A stretch of DNA of 64,000 nucleotides from Ustulina deusta (lineage: Eukaryota; Ascomycota; Sordariomycetes; Xylariales; Xylariaceae): positions 186,001-250,000 of the forward strand of contig JAJNNX010000004.1 of NCBI GenBank assembly GCA_023159155.1, in the 5' to 3' direction. Positions 34,301-48,304 of the stretch are shown here, in pieces. The notes under the pieces were generated by a model. That model was not told the origin of the DNA and searched no databases. It was given only the letters and a program-made list of their open reading frames with translations. Made by a program: the position numbers and the translations under genes. Positions within the stretch are counted from its first letter, which is position 1, and each line of letters opens with the position of its first letter.

Positions 34301-34516
34301 CCTTCTGACTGCCTACTATAGTCTGTAATGAACGACAGCTGATACTTTCAACCTTCTCTGCCTACATATATCACATACCTAGACCATGCTCTACAGCATG
34401 CATACTTAAGTACCTACAGCCTACAGCAGCACCAAGTCGGATACACTAGGTAGTTTGGGTTTGGGAGCTTTCCAGGGTAAGGTACCTACTAGTCACTAGA
34501 CGGACCCTTGCCCCTC

Positions 34517-34545
34517 TTTTTTTTTTTTCTCTCTCTCTCTCTCTC
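34517..34545. repeat. Poly(T)12 followed by (CT)n tract
   Basis: Twelve T residues run into about eight CT dinucleotides. Pyrimidine tracts like this are frequent in fungal promoters. Confidence 0.9.
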
Positions 34546-34813
34546 GCTTCACAGCGGTTCCACTGGCCTGCAGTACACAAGCTACATACTCTGGATCAGG
34601 GATCTAGGGATCTGTTACTGACCCACCCAAGCTCTATTGCACTTATTCGGTGCGATCAATTGATACCTGCAGTTTACCACTACCTACAATTTGTCCTGTA
34701 AAAGGTACTAATTACCCACATATACATGTACGCCAACCAGCCTAGGTCGATAGGTGGTGTAGTGTAGACTGTTACCTCCATAAGAACGGAACAGACTTCT
34801 AGCCCTGGCCCCT

Positions 34814-34836
34814 CCCCCCCCCCCCCCCCCCCCCCC
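34814..34836. repeat. Poly(C)23 tract
   Basis: An uninterrupted run of 23 C residues (23 G on the minus strand). It is followed at about 34841-34893 by CTGCC/CTGCG-type pentanucleotide repeats. Confidence 0.9.
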
Positions 34837-36002
34837 AGCCGGCTCTGCCATGCGCTGCGCTGCTCTGCCCTGTTCTGCCCTGCCCTGCCCTGCGTGTCTC
34901 TGGTTGTCTGGCGCCTGCCCTGCACGGCTGCCCACCTGTGATGCTTGGTGCGCTAGAGACAAGAACGGTGCTCTCTAACCTCCAGAGTACTTCCTACCTA
35001 TCCCTACGCAAGAGCTGGTGCTTTCGTGATACTGTCTACTTCAACCACTACCTGCATGTAGTACAAAGAGATACATGCCTACATCGATACATCCATCCAG
35101 ACAGACATCCAGTACCGACACTACCAGACACTACTAGGGTTTTTGGTTAATCTGTCTATCGTCGCCGGCTACGACCCACCACCTTTCCAGGTAGCAGGTA
35201 TACCTGTCTGAGGCCTTCTCTGCTAGCTTGTAGCCTCTGTCCTCATCAGTCGTGACGGCCGAAGTATTATCTAACCCAGCTATTAGCCAATTTGCTGTCC
35301 TGGCCCATCACCTCTTCTCGATCCGATCTCATTCCTCTCCCTCCTCGACACCTGATACTTATACTGGCTACATAATACCGGTTATGTGCCTGGCGCCAAT
35401 ACCTGATTACCTGATACCGAGACACTTGCGCCAGAATACAAAACAGGCCAACCCAAAAAATAAAGAGTGTGTACCCCATTATTTCTCCATTCAGCCCGGG
35501 TTTTTCCACGACCAGGATGACCCAGCTGGTCTAAGTTCATATTCCGCCTTCTCTCTCCCTACTGTACGTCAAAAACCTAGACCAGCCGAGCTCCCCCAAC
35601 CCGTCTGCCATTGGCCCATGTTAGGATGATGAGCATTTGATCCCGAGGACAATCTGATATATTTCCCCCCTCTCACATCGTCTGGTGTTTCTAGACATCA
35701 GCCCTAAATCCCGAGGTCGTGGTTTTTGGTTGCCCTCGCCCCCCTGGCAAACCGCATTTGATGTCTTTAGTTATAGAGCATTTAGGACGCGAGTGTGAGA
35801 GTGAGCTCGGCGAGGTGGAGAGCCCCAAAACTATCAACGAGTCCGTCCACAGGGCACAATCACCTGGAGTGCCGGCCTAATCCAATTTCGCCTCACAGAC
35901 GCTTATCGAGAGGGTTTCCAGTTTCGATTGTACCGGCCTTAGTGGACCCGTGACGGTGAGGATTGGGGAGGGAGGCGAATAGGGAACGGAAGGAGAAAAA
36001 CA

Positions 36003-36024
36003 AACCGAAACGAAACGAAACGAA
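36003..36024. repeat. CGAAA pentanucleotide repeat in the leader of the zinc-finger gene
   Basis: Four near-tandem copies of CGAAA lie about 45-65 bases upstream of the ATG at 36069. Confidence 0.8.
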
Positions 36025-36068
36025 GGCGAGGGAAAGAAATCATATGTAAATATAAAATTCCGAGAAGG

Positions 36069-39000
36069 ATGGCCACTGACCCTTTTGAGCCGCGACAAGA
36101 TCGTCGCGGCTCCATCTTGGATACCCGGGAGACTTCGGTGGCGGCGCCGGGCTTTGACCCTTCCTTGGACCCCACGATCCGAAGACTTTTTGAGCAGCAG
36201 GCCGAGATACAGGCAAAGCTGGCCGCGTTGCTTCCGGCTAGATATATGCCCAGTGGTCGGCTTGAGCTGACGATGCTACGACATAAACTCCGTGCTCTTG
36301 AGACGTATGCGCGTAGTCGAAGTATGTTCCCTTATTCTCTTTGTTTCCTTGGTTACACCGATGGATGCATCGTCGCATCATTCATTTTCAGGTTTGGTAG
36401 TACTAACGAGGGAAATCCTGCCAAGACTTGTCTGGTAATGTTCCTGTTCTTTGCGAAATTGAGGAAGCCCGGTCGCTCCAGTATCGATGCGAATGCATCG
36501 AGAGCTACCTAATTGATGAAGGTGCGTAGTCACGCTGCATAAGTCGGATTTCCAACTACATAATCTCACACTACAGAAATAGGCCTCGACCTTTATGATG
36601 CAAGGTTCCTCGACGCTTTGGGGCTGACTGCTCATGGAGATGCTCCTCCGGGCTATAGTTCATGGTTGGATCAGAATATTTCGCATTATGATCCGGTCTT
36701 TCGAGGATGGAGAACAAGAGGTGCTGTGCCGTTAATCTCGAGGCGTCAAGTTTCGTTTAAATGTTGGCACAGCGAGTGCATCCATCAGATTTACGGATTT
36801 TCAACGGCCGATGATCGAGACGAGCATATGAAGCGGCATGCGAATCCTCCAAAAAGGGATCTCGGGCCCTCGGTTGGCAACGTATTGCCACTAACATTCT
36901 CAGATCCAACGCAGCCCAGAGTCTTTGGCGTAGATCATATCAAACAGGGTTCTCCTGCTCCGTTACCACGTTTGTCAGTGCCGTCCACATTACCTGGCCT
37001 AGGCACGATGAATCAACCCCGAGATCGCCGAGGTTCGGCCCAGGGCTATCCTACAGCAAATGAATTTCCTTCTCAACATCGGAGCTCGCTACAGGTAGAA
37101 GCGGAGGTTGATCCCATACTTCCACCACTTAAACGAAGTAGAGTCAGTCATTCTAGGCTGGAGTCTATCGGAGAATTGAGACTCCCTCGCGACACTGGAC
37201 CTTGTCTTCGTTGTAAAGTCCAAGCTAAGCCAGTCAGTTAATTGTCGCTACTGGAGGTGTGTGGTTGAACTGACAGATCGCAGTGCGATTCGAGAGACGA
37301 TTGTGCATTCTGTTCCGAGGATTCAAACTCTGGTGGGGACGAGCTATGGGCCGTTCTCGGATGTCACCGCGGCCCTCTGGCTAACTTGGCCGATTATATG
37401 CTGCCAGGTAGGTTCTTTGTTTCACGGTGTGACAACTGTGCTGTCTGACTGTAAAATAGAAGCCCTTTCTCCGAGACAAACGCACACTCCCGTCACGTCC
37501 CCAATGGCCAGACGACGGAACATGAACGACTACCTCGAAAGGACGTACCTTGTTAGTCCAAGTATGGTAGAGTTGGTCAAGACTCACCTCGATTTTAATG
37601 ACGGATTTTGGTGGACCGAGGACCTGGCGACTCTGCCCATGCCAAACCCTACATTGGCAACCTATTCGAAGGAACCGAAGGAATATCCGCCACCTGTGCT
37701 CAAAGTACTCGCTGCAAGCTGGAACACAGAAGGTGTTCCCTTTCAGTTTTGGGAACTTTTTAGACTGACGGGCTTCATGTCGGAGAGCAGGGAGTCCGAA
37801 GCTGTACAATACCCAGTCTTGTACCGCGCTAAACTACTCTTACGAGAGATACTTTTTTACGACTTGCAACAACCGGAGCCGTCGATACGAACAGAGGTTA
37901 ATGTTTCTAATGCGCAGCTTCTCCCCGACGACATGGACTACGATAGCCGTAACCGACTAATTTATAACTGCATGGCTCAGTTCTTACAGTCTTTCGAGGG
38001 TGTGACTATGCGAAGAGTCGTATCTGAACCTAAGAGCTGGCTCGCTATTTTTATTTCGCTCTGCATATTTAGCATAGTGAGGACGATCCTAGCCGATCTT
38101 ATTTCGACACCATCACGAACCATTCCTGCTCAGGCTCAAAATGGATTGCCCATATCCGGCGGAGCGATAGCGATGCACAGCGTGTATAAGGCACTAGTTC
38201 ATGTATTCGCCTGGTCCGCCCCAATGATCCTTGATAGCCCCGTTTTAGAAATGGACGGGAACGACCGAGCTCTATTTGCTACATCGCTATTAGCGATTCG
38301 AAAGGAGGAGTGGATTACATGGGGTATTCGTTCGACTAAAGACTTCTTGCTAGGACTAGGAAGCGGATATTTGGTTGATAATGTCGGATTCAACGGGTTC
38401 TTCCGCCAGCGGACGCCCATATACCGTCATATTTCGTACACACAACCGGCGGTCGTTGGTGAGGCTGGGGAACCCCGCAGGTCCATCTCCGAGTGGCGGC
38501 CAATAGACCCTTGGGCGAACAGAGGTGACCAGGATATGCTACCATCTGCCTTTGGAATGCAACAGGAAAGGAGGCACACCGTAGCGGAAAGCCCCGCCTT
38601 CACGCGTGCAATCGCACGAGGTCTCAGTTCTCCTACAAAACTAAGGACCTCGTATCAACGCCCACCACTCCGGAGGGTGTTCTGCTCGAAATGCAATGAA
38701 TACCCTGAAGGCTTTCGTGGCGAACACGAACTTCGGAGGCATACCGATGCCAAGCATGCAGCTTTAGTAAAGCGATGGGTTTGCACCGAACCACCCAACC
38801 CGAGCCCAAACGCGCCGCAGCCACTCATTCCTCTATCTAAATGTAAAGCGTGCGTCACCCAAAAGAAATATGGTGCTTACTACAATGCTGCAGCTCACCT
38901 ACGACGCGCACACTTCCACCCCCACAGGAGCGGCAAGGCGAGCGGCGATTGGCCCCCAATGTCTATTCTCAAAGACTGGATGCGGGAGGTGCGGCAATCG

Positions 39001-39864
39001 ATCGATATCAATGAGAACGATAGCTCAAGTGGGGAAGACGAAAATGAGGTCCGGATGATAGAGGAGTACACATTGCCTCGACAGCCTTCATTCCTCGAAG
39101 CCCCGAGGCTGGCTCCCGCGCCACCTCAGGGGCCTATACTGGCACCATCCGTGCCACCATCACTGGAAAGCACCGTTCACAGCAGTCCTAATATATCCAA
39201 GGCCGAGGATAATCGGAATCGCTGCCCGCATCCGGATTGCGGCCGAGTCTTCAAGGACCTAGCGGCGCATATGCTCACACACCAGGAAGAGCGACCAGAA
39301 AAGTGTCCGATAGAGTCATGTGAATACCATACCAAAGGATTTGCCCGCAAGTATGACAAGAATAGACATGCTCTTACCCATTATAAGGGGACAATGGTAT
39401 GCCCATTTTGTCCAGGCCCAGGAACAGCGTACGAGAAGGCGTTTAATCGCGCCGACGTCTTCAAGCGGCACCTAACCGCTGTACACAATGTTGAACAAAC
39501 ACCCCCTAATAGCCGGAAGATGATCATCAGTGGAAGCAGCTCCCGCAACGGCGGAGATGCTAAATGCTCGATCTGCCAAACGCGATTTTCTACGGCGCAG
39601 GAGTTCTATGAACATTTGGATGACTGTGTCCTCAATGTCATTGTCCCGACGACCCCTAAAGTTTCGAGGGACCAGACATCCACACCCCAGAAGGGCGACC
39701 AGAAGAATGTGCTGGCCAGTATGGGAGATGGCGATGAAAAGCCCGAATTGCTTGGTAGTCGCGAGATGAGGAGAAGCACCGAAGTGAGCTCGACAGCCGG
39801 GTCGGCCGAGCATCCAAGGGAAACAACAGAAAAGATGGAACTGGACTCGGATAGGGGCGACTGA
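36069..39864 (+). CDS. Large zinc-finger protein: Zn-cluster-like motif plus C2H2 fingers
   Basis: Five exons fit: 36069-36321, 36426-36521, 36577-37232, 37284-37407 and 37460-39864, giving 1177 residues (exon 2 could begin at 36411 in the same frame). An N-terminal helical segment (RRLFEQQAEIQAKL) is followed by a C-x4-C...H-x3-H unit (CWHSECIHQIYGF...HMKRH). Then a Zn2Cys6-like cluster reads CLRCKVQAKP-CDSRDDCAFC, with a sixth Cys in LGCHRG 17 residues later; the intron between exons 3 and 4 falls inside it. A long middle region has no known fold. The C-terminal third has a CSKCNEYPEGF...HTDAKH unit, three C2H2 units (CPHPDCGRVFKDLAAHMLTH, then two more to about residue 1052) and a final CSICQTRF. 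This matches large fungal C2H2 proteins presumed to be nuclear regulators. Target genes are unknown. Confidence 0.88.
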
Positions 39865-41354
39865 AACAGTTCATGGTGGGCAAATATACTTTCAACGTGA
39901 CTATCAGGTGGAGAGATTCTTGTGTCATGCGCATAGACACACACCTCGGGGTTCTTCACTATTGCTCGATAAAGAGCGAGGCGCTGTGAAGGCTGAGGGG
40001 TTAGGAAAGAGGGCATTCGTGCATTTATGATTGAAAAGAAGGATGCATGTTGGACGAACGAACGAATAAACGAGCGAGCGAGCGATCTGCGTATAAAGTT
40101 AGGAACAACTCACCACACGTAAACTGCGGGTTCTCATCAACTCAGTATCGTGTTATATATACCTTAGATACCTTTTTATTTCTCTCAAATCCATTTGGAA
40201 GTTGGAGAGGGGTAAATCTGAATTGAGAAACCTTTGATTTTTCACCCGTTTTGTTTTATTTCATTCCATTCCATCTGGGGCCTTATTTTCCCCCGATAGG
40301 AAGCGGACGTGGGAGTGGAGATGGCTTATGAATAGCCAGCCGTGTCATAGCGGGCAGGCGGGTAGAGAACGGATAGATAGATAGACAGATAGGAACTGCT
40401 ACTGGCAAAGGGTTCCTGGTAGAAATTGAGGTAGACGATGCTCACGATTACTTCAGATTTTTCCCCCGACTTTCTTCTTCAGATGGCCAAGCATGGTGTC
40501 AACTACACACTCCAGTCAGTATAGGAGGTATGTATGTATACTCGATCGTATATCAAGCAATGTTCAAGTGAGCTGCTTCGCTTTTTCCTCGGTGGGGAAA
40601 CGCGTCGTGCCATCATTGTATATTTGCTTCCACCCACTCTTTTCTAGATAACGTCTCTCGGTGAAGGTCTAATCTAGTGGGCGCCCGTCTTCTCGGCTGC
40701 TCTTGGAAATATTCGCTGTTGTCCCCGGCATCGATCGAATGGTAGATAGACGAGCCCGGGAAATTATTCCTTTACTCCTGTTTGATGAGCAAGTGACGGC
40801 GCTTTGATAACAGCGAAAGATGCCAGGAGTGAAGGGAACAGGTCGTGAGATTTGTGTTTTGTCTATTGGCATGCTATTCACTCAGATGAACTCTTCTACC
40901 CATACAATTCGTTCGGAAAAGCCCACCCAGCGTGGTTCTCGTCGCAGTTTAGTTACTCAAACTCCCTCGTCCCAGATGTTTTCATGTATGCATGATGCAC
41001 ACATTCTAGGTGAGATGACCAACAAAAGTCAAAAAAAGAAAAAGAAAAGAAGGGCAGTGAAACATCACATTACCCGTTCGTAGTCTCATACCATGGTCGC
41101 CTGCTCTACACCCATTCGTCAAAACACGGGCTTGGGGCGGTCTCCTGATTATCCACCTTCGGGGGAACCCGACAATGCCTCCCCACCAGAACTGTCATGT
41201 GAGAACAAAAGCTTCCTGTCGTTGATTCCAAGATGGAGCAACAAAAAAATTGTGAGCAGCGGTGGGGTATAATATTCCTGTAATAACGCGGCATTCCCAT
41301 ATCAAACTACTTCTTGGGACTTTCAAGATTCCGTGACAGTTATTTCTCATCGCT
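39865..41354. other. Intergenic region between convergent genes
   Basis: About 1.5 kb lies between the zinc-finger and kinesin 3' ends. CGAA/CGAG tetramer repeats lie at about 40054-40084 and GATA repeats near 40373-40391. No coding frame was seen. Confidence 0.5.
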
Positions 41355-44261
41355 TTATTTCTGGAAGAACCAGCTGCTTCTCTTACCAGCATTGCCTTCG
41401 TTCTGCAAATTGGCGATAGTGGGAACTTGAGCAGGCGCTTCGCCGCCGCCTCCTCGAAGCGGTTTCGCAATGCGGCTGCCCGCATTGGCAAAGCTAAACC
41501 CGCCAGCGCCAGATGCCGTGTTCAGGCCACGAGTAGAACCCGCCTTGGCCGCTTCCAAGCGTTCCTTGACAGCCGTGAGTTGAGTCTCAAACCTACAGCC
41601 CTTGTTAGTACGTGTTGGCTTCCTCGAGTAGAAAGGGGAACCAACCGGTGGTTTGACGCAATCAACTTATCTTGGCTGTCTTGCAGTAGGCTCTCCAAGC
41701 TCGAGATGCGTTCATTTCTGGCAATAAGCTTTCTCTCGGCGATGGCCACCTCTTTCTTGAGACTGCTATTCTGCTCTACAAGTTGACGTTGGACTTGAGT
41801 CAACTGCTCGAGATTGCGCTCGAGGAACGCCATTTTCTTCTGCTGCGCGCGATTGTTAGATGATCGTAGAACGTTATTGTACTGTTCTCGGGTTTCATCA
41901 AGCGAAATTTCGAGTTCAACAACGCGTTCGCATCGGTTTTGTAGATCTCGCATCAGACTCTTCTTCATCACGTCGAACTCAGCAATTTGCTGTTGGATGG
42001 TCTTGCCATTAGCGAGACCAGGAGCCGCTACAGCCCCTGTCTTGATGCGAGACTGCAACTCCTCAATCAGGGTCTTCATCCGAGCATTCTCAGATGACTT
42101 TTGAGCAATGTCATCCTTGAGTTCATCCACCAGTTCCATCTGCGTAGTTTGCTTATTGGCATATGCCTTCTGCAGTCGGTCTTTAACCTCTTCAATATCG
42201 GCATCTCCAAGGCTGCGAGTGAGGAGATCTTCGTACTCCTGTTGCAAATTCTCTAGGCGGCTCTCTAGTTCTATCCGTCGACGTGCCTCGGCATCGCCAG
42301 AAACACCACTGTAAAGCGAGAGCTCGGCTTGTCGGACAATACCTTGAGTTTCCACAAGCTTTGCTTTGATCTCTTGTAAATCCTCCGAAGGGATAGGGTT
42401 GCCTTCGTAGCTTTGCTGGTATAAAGCCTCGACGTGTTCAATAGCATTGGCGATGGACTGCTCATTGGCACTGAATACGTCACTTCCCAGGTCGAAACCG
42501 GCCATCATTTTGGCCATCTTTTCCGCCTTTTTCCTTTCCTTTTCATCCAGAACCGCGCTTGTCTCCTTCGCACTCATCTTCACATCTAGGAGTTGTTGCT
42601 TGACTTCGTCTAGCTCCGAGCCGAGTTCGGAGTTTGCCTCTTTTAGGGCGTCCATAGTGATCTGGGCTTCTTTGCTCTCAAATGTTAAACGCTCCAGTTG
42701 CATTTTGGCCTCATTGACCTCCGTGGTCAACCTCTCATTTTCCTTTCCAACTTTGCTGTCATGGTCTTTCAGAAATGTCAATTCATCCTTGGACTCCTGA
42801 AGAGACTTCTCAGCGGTTGCTACGGCAGACTCCTTCTCTGCCAGCTGATCCTGAAGTTCGTTCTCTCTTCGCAAGAACTCTTCTCTCTCGTCCTTATCCA
42901 TAGGGAGACTGGGGGTTCCAGAACGATCCGTTAGCGCGGGCGTTTCCGAGCGACTTTCTGGAATGAGCCGCGACGGTGTCGATGGCCGCACACCTTTGGC
43001 ATCAGCCTTTGCGATCGGAGCACCGTCCGACAACGGAGGCACCCAACGGTCTTTTGGAACCGACTCGCCGGCGCGCCAAAGTTGCACTTCGCCTTCCAAG
43101 GATGCGATATAGTTTTCGAAGTTTGTCATGTTGGTCTTAGCCTTGACTAACATGGCCTTGAGCTCTGCTGGGCTGAGTTCGGCATTGACCTTGGCTTTAT
43201 TCTTGATCGACTTGGCTCTCATACCGAACCGTAACGTGCTCAGCGTCTCGGCATCGTTGTAACTACTTGGGGAGCAGTTAATGATCAAGGTAGTCCTGCT
43301 GTTACCCCCCAGAGATTCTTGCAAGATTCTCGTCAGTTTGGAGTCACGGTATGGGACGTGTGAAGATTTGCCATCTGTGAGGGCATTAATGACCATGCCT
43401 AGCGCGCTCAAGCTCTTATTAATCTTCTTTGCCTCCTCGAGAGTCTGGCCACTTGCACCAGTCTTGCCAACCTTTTCACTACCGGCAAGATCGACTAGGA
43501 AGAGCTGTCCGCTTTTCATAGAGCCTGTTTCGAGATTCTTCTGGGTGACAGTGATGACGAAAATGGAGTGTGAGCGGGAAGATTCCTGGTTCATGTTAGT
43601 CGCAGCGACGGCTCGGGCGTTGCCACCCCTCTTCATGACCTCGAAGACCTCTTCTACGCTCGAGACATATATCTCTAGAAGGCCCTTGACATACACCCCC
43701 CTGTTCTTCTCCTCATGGATAGGCAGGTTGTCGTTTTGGGGAGCCAGTAGATCGCGAATACGCTCCATATAAATTTCCATATAGCTGACGCGGACGGTAT
43801 ACTCGATGGTTGGGGGACTTGATAGGATACTGGTGAATATCTGTTCGACGATACGGGGCGTGATTCCCTTGCCATTGTCATCTTCTATGCTAGTTCCCAT
43901 CATCGTGTAAGACTTGCCGGCACCGGTCTGGCCGTACGCAAAGACGGTTCCATTGTAGCCGTTGAGGATGTCGTCGACAGTGGGCCTGATGGAATAATCG
44001 AAGATTTCGTGCTGCTTCACTTTCATATCAAATACCCGGTCGAAGGTGAAGGAGCCAGCGGCCTCGGCCGACTACGATGGAGTCAGTCAACAAGCCGCCA
44101 TAGACGGGCGTTCGGATACGAGGGGAGAGGGCGGTGCGCACGTTGAGAGAACAGGTATCGCCGCCATCGAAGCTAACTATGGGCTCACCGCCTGATTCAA
44201 GCTCGATCTTGTTCTGCGGGCGGAAGCGGGCCACGACCTTGATGCTGTTGGCGCTCGACAT
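41355..44261 (-). CDS. kin1: Conventional kinesin (kinesin-1) heavy chain
   Basis: Three exons, complement 44142-44261, 41646-44071 and 41355-41592, give 927 residues, the usual length for fungal kinesin-1. The motor domain starts SIKVVARFRPQN. The P-loop GQTGAGKS is at 87-94, switch I is NMNQESSRSHSI, switch II is LVDLAGSEKVG, and the microtubule-binding LNKSLSALG region is present. The neck follows RFGMRAKSIKNKAKVN. A long heptad-rich coiled coil spans about 340-850, with a hinge-like Pro/Ser-rich stretch (RPSTPSRLIPES) near 385. The C-terminal globular tail is Gly/Ala-rich and ends WFFQK. It moves vesicles and organelles, including dynein and early endosome cargo, toward microtubule plus ends in hyphae. 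Fungal kinesin-1 works without light chains. Confidence 0.96.
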
Positions 44262-45573
44262 GGCGGAGCGGAGGGTGACGCAGCGTCGACGCGGGTATGC
44301 GCAGCGGGTGGTGGGAGGAACGAAGCCAGCAGTTCTATGTCATATTATGCCGAGCTGGTGAGGCTGTGTTTATTTGCTCCGACACAGCTCGACCGCCCGG
44401 ACGGCGAACAGGCCAAAGGGACGTGTGTTGCTGGTCGGGAGGAAGAAAAGAGGAAGGCTTGCGGCAGGGACCATGCAGAGGAAAACAGCCCAAGTCTCCC
44501 GAGTCGCGTTGGATGGATAAGTTGGAGGCCGCGTGGTACGTTACAGCTGTGTGATAAATGATAAGCTGAGATAGGTGCCTGGCCGCGAGGAGGAGGGCAG
44601 GGTGAGAAAGGCGCCTGGACAGGGTTTGATGGACGATTTTCGGGGGGTTCGACGACCGGTGCCTGGATGGCCCCCCCTAAGGCCAACTAGAGTGGGCATG
44701 TCCAGGCGGTTCTAGGTGCTGTTCCTGACCTACTGGACAAGCTCTTGCGGCAACCAGGGGTTCTTCGGGTCCCCTCATCTAGGTACCCCACCTGCCAGAG
44801 CAAACTCATCTAGACACACCAGACATTGTACTGGAAAACCACATGCCATACGACAGACCTGTTCGGTAATAACCTAGCATGCCTGACGTACTGAGAGTCT
44901 TGGCAAATATCTAAACAAATTTTCATCGATATGTAAAGTACGATTTTATATATTTATTGAGAAAGAAGAAGAAGAAGAAAAGACTCATATTGTGACAGCC
45001 TACTCGGATATTGACTAAGGTACCTAGTAAGTACACTACCAACAGTATGTCAACTTCAAGTTGTTTCATACAAATGGACAAGGTACAAGGATTCAATCGC
45101 CTAGTCCACGGTGTCTATCCTGCTGTTATGCATTTATATTGCCGATTTATGCACGCCCATTCCTCAATTAGCTATATGAACTTTACCTATACAGTCGTTC
45201 CAAGATGGGAGACGGGCATGTGTACAGCAATAAAACACGCAATGGAGATCGACTAGAGAGCTGGAAATAAGTCGATAGCGATGATTCGTAATAACGCCGC
45301 CTTCATGCCAACTGAACCCGAAGTGATAAATGATAAGTAGATAACCCCACAGGACTCCGTCCACCTAGCACGCATACTATGTACCTATTGCGAACGCCAA
45401 CCGAGTAGTTACCCAGATTCCGCGTCGTGGATATGTAGGGGTGGTCCTGCCACGACGCCTTGCCTTTCGCTACCAGAAAGTATGCTCCCTCCCAGCCTGC
45501 CAGAACGCCAACCCCGGTGGTAAACTCCTGCTCCCAGGCCGTGACTGCCCAGCCCGAGCGTAAATTTACGGAA
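44262..45573. other. Kinesin promoter region and RAD6 3' flank
   Basis: 1.3 kb without a coding frame. The part next to 44262 is the kinesin leader and promoter. An A+T-rich segment with GAAGAA repeats lies at about 44960-44982. Confidence 0.5.
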
Positions 45574-46205
45574 TCAGTCTTCCCAACTCTTCTCTACCGT
45601 CTCGCGCACGCGCTTGGTGTACTCCTTACGATTATCCTTGTAGAGATTTGAGGCTTCAACATTGGCCGGGGATCCCGTGTTAGGGTCGTTTAGTAGACTG
45701 AAAGATGCTCAAGTCAGCACCGCCCGCCCATGCTACATCGCGGGCCATATATACCTCTGTATGCTTGTCAAGACAGCAGCCACATCATACGTGGGGCTCC
45801 ACCGGTTCTGTAGGATATCCAGGCAAAGCTCTCCGGTGGCATATACGTTGGGGTGGAACATCTGGCTGATGAACTTTACGGCTGGCGGTTTGTTCGGGTA
45901 CTGCTCCTCAAAATGCATTACTAGGCGGAATGTCCCATCCTCAAATGGGGTGTCGGCGGGGCCGATGATAACAGCATTCCTGCACGCGAAGGTCAGTCTA
46001 GAACTATCGCAAGTATCCAGGGCTTCAGGCATTGTTCTTACCAAGTCATGACATTGTCGGGCACGGGAGATGCAGACACGCCAGCAGGAGGATCTGTTTG
46101 CATCCGCTGCATGGAAAATCTCGTTAGTCAGGTGTGCCGACCATTCTGGACAGCTTGGTATACCTTGAAGTCTCGCATCAAACGACGGCGGGCAGCGGTT
46201 GACAT
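45574..46205 (-). CDS. rad6: Ubiquitin-conjugating enzyme E2, Rad6/UBC2 type
   Basis: Four exons, complement 46164-46205, 46042-46106, 45755-45979 and 45574-45697, give 151 residues, exactly the size seen in filamentous fungi. The sequence starts [17 protein letters not shown], the Rad6 N-terminal helix needed for E3 contact. The HPN motif ([16 protein letters not shown]) places the active-site Cys at residue 88, as in yeast Rad6. VEKSWED ends the protein without the polyacidic tail of Saccharomyces. Rad6 ubiquitinates PCNA with Rad18 in post-replication repair, histone H2B with Bre1, and N-degron substrates with Ubr1. All three splice phases close. It is divergent from the thiolase gene, with 674 bases between starts. 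Confidence 0.98.
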
Positions 46206-46879
46206 GATGATTCCAAGATTGGGTTGCTAGTGCGAATACGACGCGGATAAATTTAAAGAGAGGGAACACTCGGATCCCCAAGGCACACGTGCGTTGCGAG
46301 ATGTTTAGAAATGTCGCTCGTCAAAGGGTATGGGCCGACAAGACAAGACGACCTTTTCGGCGGAGTAGAGGACAGTTGGGATGTGTGGAAAGCGGGATGT
46401 GTTGTAACTTCAATGGAAGGGGATCGGGCGGGATATTACATAGCACTGGGTTAGGTAATCATGCTACCTACCTCCTGGTAATTAGGGAAAGCTTTAGGTA
46501 GGTACCTAGGTAGTAGGTAGGTACCTCCTATGATCCTGTAAAATTGAATTCTCTGTATATGCATTTGAACATGTATGTGCATATATAGTGCCGACCTAGG
46601 TACAATTGATACCTAGTGGATAAACGTGGGGAAACTGGAGTTAGATTCCCGTCACAAGCCGAGGCATTGATGCGGGATAGCGTCGGCAACCAGCGACTTT
46701 CATATATGTACCCAGACTGCCTACCTGTGTTGTTGAAGCATTACATTCCTAGAACAACTATGTACAATTTCCCTAGGAGCAGACATTTCAGCCTATTCCC
46801 GAGAATATCAAGACGGGACGCTTTCTAGAGTCTTGCTAACATACCTCATTTGCACACTCTATATTGCCTACCTTACAAC
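46206..46879. promoter_or_regulatory. Divergent RAD6/thiolase intergenic region
   Basis: 674 bases must hold both promoters. A dense palindromic block of TAGGTAGGTACC words occupies about 46495-46528, roughly midway. No coding frame was seen. Which element serves which gene cannot be told. Confidence 0.45.

Positions 46880-48304
<1,425 letters not shown>

Larger units (their letters stand above)
27956..36068. other. 8 kb gene-poor region upstream of the zinc-finger gene
   Basis: I examined all frames. The longest (31219-31899, 32593-33273, 29171-29599, 29777-30157) are low-complexity or lack any family features, and none joins into a plausible spliced protein. The region carries simple repeats: ATTG tetramers near 28300-28328, ACACAT near 28389-28413, homopolymers and GA/CT tracts, plus an imperfect hairpin at 30981-31020. 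It could hold a long 5' leader or non-coding RNA of the downstream regulator, but nothing in the sequence proves it. Confidence 0.45.
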
